From Nomia melanderi (taxonomy: Eukaryota > Arthropoda > Insecta > Hymenoptera > Halictidae): 64,000 nucleotides of DNA. The stretch covers positions 7,688,001-7,752,000 of the forward strand of contig NC_135002.1 in NCBI RefSeq assembly GCF_051020985.1, read 5' to 3'. Positions within the stretch are counted from its first letter, which is position 1; each line of letters begins with the position of its first letter. Below the pieces are notes generated by a model, which searched no databases, was not told the origin of the DNA, and worked only from the letters and a program-made list of their open reading frames with translations. The position numbers and the translations under genes were made by a program. This document shows, one piece after another, positions 38,416-50,082 of the stretch.

Positions 38416-39084
38416 CGCATCGCGAGCCACCGTACCTCGGCCAAATAATAAAAGAACCGCAGCCCCGAGGGGACAGCGCGAGTATTCAGAGACAGGGGAC
38501 AACAATGATCGATTCGATGGCCGAACGGGCTCAAGGAAAGGGCGAAGCCTCAGCCGGCAGGTCAACAAGAAAACAAGAACGACGGAAGTTAATACGATGA
38601 AGACGAAAAATCCTGGCGGTGGGTGAGGTCGCCGGAGCAAGGGGAGGGACTGAAAGCAGCGCACAAAAGTTTGATACGCTTTAGAAACAAGTAAGATAGT
38701 GGAAAAGCCGGAAAGTCGGGAAGTCAGACGCGACGGGCCGGGGGAGGGGCCGGAGAACGTCGAAGTCGATGGAGGCGAGAAGCTGAAGGGGCGGGATGTA
38801 TCGATGAAGACGCAGGGGCGACTAGATGAGGAAGTTTTTGACTGTTGGGGATCGCGACTAGAGGGTGAAACTGTCTCCCGCGCGAGGAATGGGGAAAAAA
38901 TGAAAAATTTTGCGGCGGAAGAAAGAGTAGGAGGAAAGTTGACCGACGAAGAAATTTTTCTTTTATCAGTGACAGTTGTGCGGATGACGTTGGGCTGCTT
39001 GCACGTGGCTACAGTTGCTGATGCTGCGAATAGCGACACGTACACGCGATTTTGAATTGCTTTTTGTTGTTTCATAGGTAACAA
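38416..39084 (-). CDS. Long open frame ending at a consensus donor; candidate first exon
   Basis: The longest single open frame in the window (284 codons, 39084-38230) contains a strong donor, GCG|GTAAGT, in phase 0 after codon 223, and a second weaker-context GTAAGT some 50 nt later. The peptide is Ser/Pro/Arg-rich with one hydrophobic stretch (FVFIVLTSVVLVFLL) and no recognised domain. The plus strand here is strongly purine-rich, which lengthens open frames, and two plus-strand frames overlap it. It is better read as a possible leader exon or transcribed regulatory DNA than as a proven protein. Confidence 0.2.
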
Positions 39085-39662
39085 TGTTTAAAGTTTTATA
39101 GATAAACTAGATGTAGTGAATCAGTTGCTAGATACTGAATGACGAATTTTTGGATATGTTAAGGTTTCACGAGATTATTTTGTGAAATTGATGAATTGGA
39201 TTATAATCTTGAACGTTGTCAGAATGGTTAATAATGAATAGCTTTGTTTCAGTGGTAATTGTAATTCTATTGGTCTTGAAGTTCATTAATCTTCGTCGAC
39301 TGTTCCAATGATAATTACATTGATACCAACAAAATTCCATTGCAATTAAAAGTGACGTGCAGAAGTTAAAATAAATAGTAATGAGCCTTAAACGTCGGTT
39401 TCTTGTCAACTGCGAAAAACATTGACGATAAAACCTTGAAAAATCGTTAATTACAATAACGATTCTACCGAAGCAAAGCCTCTTTCCCCAACGTAAATTT
39501 CAGTAACGTGAAAAATAATGCAAGCTAACGAAACACCTTGTACGCTTTATAATTCATGCTGATATCTCTGACGTGCGGCGGATAGAAATTTTACCTCGCG
39601 CTGAAAGGAAACAAAAAGAATAACACGCTTAAGCTTCCCACGGAAACCGATGGCCGATGTTA

Positions 39663-39692
39663 ATGTATACACACACACGCGCGCGCGTATAT
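39663..39692. repeat. 30-bp alternating purine-pyrimidine tract
   Basis: The run passes without a break through GTATAC, (AC)n, (GC)n and TATAT. The (CG)/(CA) core is the type of sequence that adopts left-handed Z-DNA. Confidence 0.8.
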
Positions 39693-42600
39693 CTATAATA
39701 TATACGTATAGAGGTGTACATATATAATATGCCTCGGGTTTAAACAAACTCTGAAAATAATTAATGGCGATAATCTGGAGGGTGCATGTAGACCGCCAGA
39801 TGGTGAGTTTAATAAGTCAAATTAAACTGGATTAAGAAGAGCCGTGCTCTCCAAGCGATGCCCGAGGATTTTGAATATTATATCAGGAATTTTCTATGAG
39901 TCTGTGTCGGAACAGCTGTGAACTGGTTTGCTACAACGCCGATATAGAGCCGGATATCTAACAGAGGTGTTCTCTGTGCAATTGTTTCAAACTGACCATA
40001 CTGCATCTTTAATTAATTTTAAATTCCCGTTGCCGAGATATCAAAATGAACGAGCGGGAACGTCGAATATTATTTTAACTCTAAAACTACGTGAAATAAG
40101 TACTTCCCAAAGTCCAGAGTAATGGGGAGGCTGAGACGAAAGAAAAATGTTCGGCCACGTTGGATTTAGTACTATTTAATAATAACATTGTTCGAAGAAA
40201 AAATAGGTCTTATTGTCGTCGATTAATAATAAATACACACGATGAGTGGGGATGGAACACTGACAAGTCGAATTTTCGAGAATGAATGTTGTAAGTGTAA
40301 TTAATTTAAGATCTATTTAGCATCTAAGGTTTCTAAAAATCATTTCATAGGATTAGCGAATTCTGTTACAGAAAAGAAAATGCAGAACACGAGAATGGTA
40401 GACATTAGTGAATCGAGGAAAGTATGCAGAAAACGAGAATCAAAATTGTTCATTCAATGCAACGAAAAAAGCTTATGACGATCATTTTAAGACACGTTTG
40501 CTCGAAGGTCAGACGTTTTCCTTTTTCGCTTGTTACATTCGTAACTTTTTATGTTAATTATCAAACGAAGCTGCTCTACTTGAACTTACAGCACAATTAC
40601 TAATTACAAGATGCTACTTATTGCTTGATAATAGGAACAAATAACCGATCGCATTTTCTGATAGCAAATCTTCCAAGAAAACCCAACGAACGATGTCTCG
40701 TTTTTCAGTATTCTAAAGCTCCCTTTTCAAAGTGCCACAGAATAATTAGCTCTCAAGCCTCGCTTGACAAAATCAGAGCTACAGATGCATGTATAATTCG
40801 CGAATGTTTCCTGCATCTGTGCGGCCGATATTACGCGGCTCTTCCAACATCGCCAGCCTCGCGGCGCAATTAATAGCCGGCTCTTTAAAACTGGCCAGCC
40901 TTTTCGTACGGCCATAATTCATCATTAGCTGCGAGGCGCTGGAATTTTCGTCGCCCAGTGATCCGTGATGAAATACTGAAAGTGGATTTGTATGATCCGC
41001 GCGAATATCGGTTGTTCCAAAAGCATAAATGCTAATCCAGACTAACGAACTTCGTCTATGGTGTGTTTACAGTAGCGTCTTTCAAAATTTATAGAGAGGC
41101 AATTTAAATATTTCGGAGAGCAATTGGAAAATTATTAACATCTGTTGGTTTTATCAAGAATTCACGTTCCGTGGCAATAAATTATTAACATTGAAGAATT
41201 CAACGTTACTATTGAAATAAAAATGGAATATTAAAATTAAGTGAACATTCAAATAAAAATGTAGCATCGATATTATAAATGATCACTATTGTAACTTACT
41301 GCAACTTTGATGTCCTGAGAAGAAACCATTACAACTGTAAACGCATTCGTGAATATTAAAGTTTGAATCATTGAAAATAAATGAGAATGAAAATTTAAGG
41401 GTTGAGGATGATTTATTGCAGAAAGAAAGAATCGATTAACGTGTTGGTACAAAAATTTGGAAACCCTGAAGAAACGAGGTTGCTCGCTTTGACTCGCGCA
41501 CAATTCAATTGTCTCTAACTATGGACTAGCCTTACTGGCCGGCCGAAGATCTTGAATATTGGCGTGGTCCATCGGGACACCATCGACCGGGTTAAATTTA
41601 GAAAAGCGATATAATATTCCCGGGGACATTATCGTGCCGGACGGTCGCCATAAAGACCCTGTATCGCCGTGGCCGGCACAGGGAGGGCCCGGTTAATTAA
41701 TAACACACTCTGTTCATTAACTAATTGGTAATTGGACAAAGAGCGAGCGGAACGAGGAATCTCACTTTTGATGCGTCATGCTAGATCGCCGTTAATGCCC
41801 GTCCCCTGATTTCACTAGCGATGTAAAATCGGGTCGCCTCAGGAACCGGGTGGAAGGGGTCGGGAGCATGATTACAAAATGGCCACCTATAATCGCCGGC
41901 AACTTCGGGAGCCGAGACGCGGGCTTCTCAGGAAAGGGTTGTAAATCTGAATTTTTCATTCGGCGCGGAATTATTAGTGAGATAGTTTGTAACTAGGTCA
42001 TCGAGAGTGGGTGAAATAAAAGGTTGCATATAATTACTGTAACATGAGTAATGAATAATTAACAGGTACATTATGATATTAAAAATGAATGTCTTAGTAA
42101 GATCTTCGTACAAAATTACATATTAGACAAACCGCAGAGATTAATCAATTCTAATAAACGTCCTAATCAATTCGTAATTGATCGTGTCTATAAATATGTA
42201 GTAATTTCATAGAGATAATGTTATAGAAATAAAGTAAGCCTGAAATCATATTTGAATGTACCTACAAGGAACAACCGACAGGAGCTAACCGAGGAAGGTA
42301 CAAATACGAATTTACCCTGCACTTGAAGTTGAATTAAAAATACAATCGGTGAAATTTTACAACGCGAAAATACACGAGGATGCCAGGAAAATTTGCATCC
42401 GGGGCTGTCTTCGACCGACGTAACCCCCTTTTGTGCAGGACACCCTGTATATCACGATGATTCTCCGCGAGCACGCCTTTACGAGCGGTGCAAAAAATTT
42501 ATAACCCCAAGATGGAATTGAATTTCCGGTCGGTGCCGACCGAATACTGATTACGCCGCACTTTATACACCTTGACTCTTCCCCTCCCTGGCCCTCCGTT

Positions 42601-44443
42601 CGTCCACCCCCCCTGCACCCCTCTTTCCGCCGTCCTTTTTGCCGCCTTAATCGTCTGGCACGATTGTGCAACGCCGACTTCCGGCTACGACGGTTTTGTC
42701 ACTCGGAGCGGCGGTGCGCGTTGCTTTTTCTTCGACGCCGAACCGAGGGACTGCGCTAGCTCGTTGGTCCTGATTTCTATCCTCCGCGCGACGTGTTCGA
42801 GATCCCTAATTTCAGAGATATAGCAGGAGATATAGAATTAAACAAGGATCCCCGATTCATTTGACTTTCAAATCTGGGACCATCCTAAGCGGTTCCACTG
42901 AGATTTATTAATTAATTCGGCATACGGAATCCTCGCTCTACAAAAATTGGGAGGCTGTTATTGGAGAATGGATAGTTGTTCAATTATATTCTGTTGTAAC
43001 GGGTGGCGTCCGCTGTGGTTGCAATTTGCGAGGAAAAAGTGGTTTTCCATAAAAGTTATATATGTTCTATGACATTGTAGTATAGATACTGTTGAACGTT
43101 GTTTAATAGCCAACTATTGTTAGTGAATAATATTTTCAAGCCATTCATGGCTTGTTCGTATTGGTTCAGCGGAAAAGTCTTATTATTTCTCATTGAACGA
43201 TGGATCTGTGCTGTGATATAATAATAGAAGTTATAAATTGATTGTTTCATCGGAAAATTGTCTAACAATATTGAAAATCGTTGAACATTTATATCGAAGG
43301 AACATTTCAATGTAAAGTACGCCTTCGAAATTCGTATAAATCATGAATCTCTACGTAGGACTCTCTAAACCCGATGACGTAAGTGAACACATCAATAAGG
43401 GGCCACCGAATAACCGGATATCCCGCAAAATCGAGCTTAGTGTCGTCAATAAGTAGGACCACTCCGCGATCCCGCCATTGCAACAAGAAATTCCTGTGGT
43501 CAGCCGAACTGGGATCAACGAAGAAACTTTGCGCGCGAAATTGAAGTTCTACCGGGCCTCGAATATCAATATTGCGCGCGAACTGCGCCAAAGCAAATAT
43601 CGATTCCGAATACCAATCGTTTCACGAACATACTCGCTCAAAATTACCGATGAATTTTTCTAATGCTAGAAAACAATTCTTCTGAACGTGAAGAACGATT
43701 TCCGTAGCAAACACTGTCGAAAAAAAAAACATCAATCACGAAGCCTGGAGTGAATCTATTCGTGCTTACAACGCGCTGAAAAAAATGATAGAGGCGTCAT
43801 TTATCAAGGAGTGTTCGATTACATCGTATGTTTTGATGTATTACTTTTTTCCCCTTGAAACTATGCCGTTCACTCGGTATATAATCGTAGAAGTCTTCGC
43901 AAAATTTAATACTCTCTGTGAATCAGTTGATTGCTGAAGAGAAATGTAATAACCAGAGAGATCGATTCAGTGATAGGTTGGATAAAATTATATCGGATTG
44001 GATTAAAAATTAATTGATTAATTCGATTATAGAAATAAATCGCTAGCAAAGTGTGAGTAGTAAAAGTCAACGTATAGCGACACATGAGAACTCAGTTTTG
44101 AATTTTGAACACACTGATGTCACTGAAAGGTACTATATTCATTAAAATATCGCCACGAAGTATATTTGTTTACATATTTTATAAAATTTAATGTAAACTA
44201 ATCTAACCGCTATATAAATTTGGGTTCTAGTAATTGTAGTAAATATTTATATGTAACCTTAAAGCAGATATCTAGAATAATTCAGCGTGCGAAGAATTAA
44301 GGAATATGAAGAGAACAGATACGAAAGACTGCGGTCGTATGTGAAAGGCTATTTAGATTTATTCGTGAATCCTCGACCCACCGATATATTCCACGGGTGC
44401 ATGTGCCAATACCAATAGGCGGAGTGGTTAATACCATCTGCCC

Positions 44444-44471
44444 TGGCATCCATCCTCGCTACTTGATAGTC
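44444..44471. repeat. 28-bp duplicated element, copy 1
   Basis: TGGCATCCATCCTCGCTACT, then TGATAGTC, matches copy 2 at 45158-45185 at 25 of 28 positions. Flanks show weaker similarity (ATTTATTC upstream, CGG-containing words). Confidence 0.55.
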
Positions 44472-45157
44472 AGCTTCCATTCGAAAGCTTCGTCTTATAC
44501 CGCGGCCCATACAGTAATCCTAACTCTCATCCGCTTTTTTCGCGATCCCTCTATCACGGCACTGCATCGATCACCTTCTTGGCCCTCGAACGGTACAAAT
44601 AGCAATCGAATTTTGAGAAATTCTACTTCTAGAACTGTTCCAATAGTACCTATTAAAAACGACAATAAAACTTTTGTAGATTTTTATATTATAAACGATA
44701 AAAGGAGAATCAAAATGAGAAAGTGATTTGAAAATGTAGACCAATGATATCTTCTACAGAAATATTTTCAAGAAAAACTCCAAATTTTGAAATATTTGTT
44801 TACTCATTTTTCACTCCTTTTCTTTCGAAAAATATTGACACAATTCATCAAATTGATGAGTTAAAGAACATTATATCACGTAATCGTTGCGAGATAGCAA
44901 ATAATAATTCATGTTACTTAAACTGTTCGTCTCTTGATCTCTATGTAAAATAAATTCTGTTCAAAGAGCAAATCATTCCAAGACAATTTTCGCGTTCCGA
45001 AAATTCATTGATACGCGAGAGGCAATTATTCCAAACGAAGGAGCAAAGGAGCGAGACCTATTTACCCGTCGGATTGGAGCAATAGAATAGCAACGCTTAT
45101 AAATTTATTCACAACGGCGAGTCTAGTATACGCCGCAATATTTCGCGGATCGACTTG

Positions 45158-45185
45158 GCATCCATCCTTGCTTCTTGGTAGTCGA
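45158..45185. repeat. 28-bp duplicated element, copy 2
   Basis: This is the direct-orientation partner of 44444-44471, 714 bp away, with three substitutions and no gaps. Its role is unknown. Confidence 0.55.
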
Positions 45186-47139
45186 CTCGTGTTCAAGGGA
45201 CTTGCTTTATATTTATGTACAAACATAACGGTTAACAGTAACCCGGCTGCGCCTCTGTTACTTTAACCGTGCGGCTCGCGAATCGTAAAACTAATTTACA
45301 ATTCTACGAGCAGCAACATTGTCGTTCGCCGTTCTTCGTATTTCTCTTGGTTACGTACTGACAAGAACGTTGCCTTCCCTTCGAGCCACCGTGCGCGACA
45401 CAAACGAAACAATTTGAAAAATACGGAAATATCGTACCTTCAGCTTGCGATCGATCGATATTTAATTATTATCCTTTATTTACCTCGTTATCACTGTTTT
45501 CCATCATCTCATTATTCACTGTTCTATCCTTTAGTAATCGTTATTAATATTAAAACTCCGCGATCACCGCAAATGTAGCTCGTTTTATAATTAAAGCGCA
45601 TTAACATATTTATTAGTTAATTTTAATAATTAAACATCCTCGGAAACTGAATTATATTATTAAAAATGCAATCAAACACTTCCATGTTCCACGGAAAGTT
45701 TCGAAAATTCGGGATCAAAATAAGAATGCCAGAAGAATGTATATTGTCTAGATTTTAATTTATTGAAGATGTGAGATTTTTGAAAATCTGAATAATTTCT
45801 TTTGATAAGTCTCGAAGGTTTCGATAATTTTCGAACGCTTGAAGTAATTTCGAATTTTCCCACGAAACGCTATTCAGCTTCCAAATTGATACAGAAAGTA
45901 ATTTTCTATAACGCGGCGTACAATATTACGGCATACTTATAATCAGAAGGCTTACGTAGTTCCCTACTTGTGAAAATACTACCCCTGAGTGTAACTTCCG
46001 GGGCGAAACGGACCCGCGGATTATCCGCGGAAGTGCGAAGAGCCTTTTAACGCGGTATAATTTATTTAAAAGCCGAGCCTGGCCCCTCGAAAAAGGGAAT
46101 CTCTGATGAAACAGCCTTAATTAGCGCCGAGTTTCTTCCCTACAAATTCTCCTTTCCTTTTTGCGAAAGAAAACCGCGACGCTGCTGCTTCTACCGTTGC
46201 TCTCCCTTTTCTTCGTCCCCTCCCTTTCGCTACCATAATCGCTGCCCCACCCGTTCTCTTTTAATAGTTCCTTAAAAAATGCGAACCACTCTAAATTCAC
46301 CTCTGTGCCTACGTGAATCGTGAATGTAATTAATTACCAAGTACCATAATCATCATTAATATTCTAATTATTTACATTTATATTGAACAATATTAGTATA
46401 TAGTAACCAGCAAATATTAATAAAACTACAACGCGATCAAAACAGTCGATGTTCCTATAAAAGATAATTTTATACTTTTTTTTTAGATGAGAGATGTAAT
46501 AGATTTTTAGTATAGTATATGAGGTATTGATTGTTGTTCTTATAAACAAATCAATTAATTTGTTTAACGATTCCGAATGAAAATACAATGTTGTCGTGTC
46601 AGTAATTCCGTGTCAAGAAATCTGATATGATTAACAAGAGTAAGATAACGGGTCAAGTGTGGCAACGAAGTCCCACCGGATTGATTTAATTAAACGAGTA
46701 TCGAGTGACTTATTTACGAATATTGTCCACGGATATGTTAATGACGCGGCGTGCGACACCAGCTGCCGACACCTAGGAAACAAGGTCGATCGATCGGCCA
46801 ATGAATTTTAAATAATCGAGGGCGACTTAATGCATGTAACCTAATTAACATGACACGCGTCATAGATTCGGATCGCATGCAAATGAGGCTACGCTCAATG
46901 GGAACCGGGGATAAAGGTTCGACCATTTTTCAAAATTGTTCCTCCGTCAGGCACAGGAGCTGCGAGACGAAGCTTTTTTTTCTCCCGTAAAAAACGAATT
47001 ATAGTCGAGTTTCGGATGTCAATTAAATTCTACGCTGCCAAGCCTGCATTTCCAGAATTTCCGTTTCGAAAAATGAACATTTTAATAATGCTGATATATT
47101 GGTAATGTATTGGAAATTCGCGTGATTGTTTTACATTTT

Positions 47140-47163
47140 GATCACTTGATCACTCGATCACTC
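47140..47163. repeat. Three tandem copies of GATCACTY
   Basis: GATCACTT, GATCACTC and GATCACTC lie head to tail at 47140, 47148 and 47156. Confidence 0.75.
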
Positions 47164-48056
47164 GAAACGAGGTACAAGTATAATAAATTTCAGTGTGCAA
47201 TATCAATGTTCGCGGTAATACTAATTCGATCGGTAGATAGTTCGATGTGTAATATTTCGATCGTAGGAAAGGATTAGATATTCCACTAGGAAATCTGTAA
47301 TTTCACGTTCGTGATGATTGAATTGGTAAAAGTGGACACTTTGTAACACCTTTAAATGTCATTGCGACTGCAATTTACATCCGCGACGGGGCTGCACAAT
47401 TAAATTTTGGTAATTGCGTTTTCGCCACGATTCAATTCAAATTCTATCGCGCAAAATTCTGAATGTGTGCAATATTAACGTCACGCCCGTTGACAATGAA
47501 ACTCGATCAAGATTTTTCGCAAATAGACGCAGTATGGGCGTCTATGGGGTGATTTATTAAAATTTCAAAATGAGATTCTGCTGGGATATTTTTAATATTT
47601 TCTCTGAAAATAAAGCGCCTCCGTTTGGACATCGCAATATTCCCTTTGTACGATTACTTCATTCGAAATTATCATCTCAATTGTCGGTGGTATTTATTAC
47701 GTTTATAGTTCACCTTGTGAACTTTATCTATAATGCATGAATTTAAACAATCCATGGTACAACAATGCAAATAAAGTTCAAATGAAATTACATTACCGTC
47801 CACACCCCGAATTCTATGTAGCATGCTTTTAGCGTATTTGTAACCCTTCAACCGTTCACGTGAGAACTAAATTTCAATCTAAATCCCATTTTCACTAAAT
47901 AATCTACAAATGTCGTTCACGCCAACATTTGCAATCCATTAAATGTCCGCCAATGTAATTGATCCTATTCTGAAGATTCTAGACCATCAACAACTGAAGA
48001 TTCTAACGGTTACATATTAGCATTAATTATTAAAAAAATCGATCAAAATACTTTTA

Positions 48057-48175
48057 AAAATATTCTCCTTCGGATGTGTACTAGTTTAAAGAACCCTCAT
48101 TAATAAATAGCCAACCGAAAACCTCCAAGAAATTTCCTCCTTCAGATTTCTACTCGTTTAACAAATTACCCGTTG
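48057..48175. repeat. Diverged direct repeat, offset about 72 bp
   Basis: AAATATTCTCCTTCGGAT...TACTAGTTTAAAGAA recurs as AAATTTCCTCCTTCAGAT...TACTCGTTTAACAAA. Confidence 0.45.
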
Positions 48176-49784
48176 TCGAGTCTCAACCCGCAGTCGTGAC
48201 AGTACGACAGCCACACGTTGGAACTTTTATTCGCCAAAATTGCGTCAACGATTTGACATAATGCCATTGACTTCTTCGTTTCGCCTTACTTCCCAGCGGC
48301 GAGGTACGCAGAGACGTTTCGCATCCACCGTGCGCGGACGGAGATCGAATTTGCGAAATGGCTGTGCACGAGGGTTGAATTTCTGACGAGGTAATTCGCG
48401 AGGGGAGGAGTGGGCGGGTGGCCGGGCGGAGAAGGACGCAGACTGACGTCCTGCGGAAGGCAGAACGGAAAAAGTTGCCGGGGGACGAAATTCAAAGTGA
48501 ATTCCACCCTAAAATAGGTGGGCCGCCGATTCCGTCGCGACAAGTTGCCAGGCTTTCCTTTGAAAACCTACCAATGGATCCTACGATTTTCTACTATTCT
48601 TTGCTAGACCTGTTTCGAATGTACCCTATTCCATAGCTACAGAAACAAGTTAACACGAACATCTTACAAATGCCATCCTCCATCTATGTGTCTTGGTTAG
48701 ACTAGATTGACTTCTATATGTGTCTTCGAATGTTGAATCTCGATGAAACTTATTGAATCTTGTTGAATCGTTAAATCCACATAATAACGAGTTTAAACTG
48801 TGAATTGAATAAGTATAAATACTATTTTCTAACGGATGTCTAACTTTTATAGGAGACAGTGCATTTACTGCTAGGGAATTATTAGATATAAGCTATTATA
48901 AACAAAGGTACCAAAGTGGTACTAAAGGTACTAAACAAAGATTCATCTTCTAATGCGCAGAAGCTGTAAAATGATAATTGAACTCCTTCAAAAACCCAAA
49001 TGAATCATATGAAATTCATAAATACTACTGATTATTCAATTATTAGAAACATCTCAAGTACCTATTACAAGTGCATCATTCCCGAACAAACCTCCAAGAA
49101 TCTGGCACAGCAGCTATCCAGTTAAATCTATTAAACCCAGTTCAAGCGACGCAATGAAATTCTACACGCTTCAACGGTATCAGAGGAGAAATAGGAACGA
49201 GGAGGAACGATACAAAGAAAGAGTCCAAGATGGCGATAGGTGTGCAAAGACGGTTCCCGAGGACTGGGGAGAAATTTTCCCATAGCGATTCCTTTTGTCT
49301 TGGACGAGGCGCGAGACATGAACCTAACCCGGGCTGAACTTGATTCAAGTCTGCTTCATAGACCGTGTAAGAGCGAAAGAACGGAGGATACCAGGCCGGA
49401 AATGAAGGTAGCTGGGAAGTTCGCGCGGCAAACATACGCCATTACCTTCTGCCGAGTAAATTTTATCGAATTCGGTGATCCCTCAGCCACGCTGGGAACG
49501 GTGACAGGGAACCGTAATATGTATTACCTGGCGCGCTACGCGGAGACAACCGGAAAACGGAGCGAGAGACGTGTTACATGAAATCAACGGCGGATTCAAG
49601 ATTCCATTTCGACGTTGACAATGAAATTTCTTAATACCATCGAATTTGGTAAACAGTAATTTCTCTTGATATAGAACATTCTCAGTTTATATTGGTAAGA
49701 TTGTCTCTTTGCCTTAAGACTTATTCTGTGAATAGGTACAAAAGGATTGCATTATTGTTAAAAATTTAGCAACGGTAGAACATG

Positions 49785-50082
49785 TTAACCCTCTGTAGGC
49801 CTATGTGACTTCGAATTTACATATCAGTATATTGGCATCTTTTTGATTTATTTCATTTTGCACTCAAAGTGGTGAATAAAATTAAGTAACCAGTTAACTT
49901 AAACTTTCTTTCGTTAAAGTTAACTACTATAACTTGAAAGTTACAAAATATATTTGTTTGATGGTATTATTGAAACTATTGAATACATTGTTAATTCGTA
50001 TTCATATGTGGATATTTATTAATTTTGTACTGCATAGATTTTGTTATAATCATGAACAAAAATTCGGCCCATAGAGGGTTAA
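49785..50082. mobile_element. MITE, 298 bp, TTAA target duplication, piggyBac-type ends
   Basis: The left end TTAACCCTCTGTAGGCC and the reverse complement of the right end, TTAACCCTCTATGGGCC, match at 15 of 17 positions. Both ends carry TTAA and the CCCT start typical of piggyBac-superfamily termini. The interior is AT-rich with no open frame, so it would be non-autonomous. It lies between genes, so it probably disrupts nothing. Confidence 0.6.
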
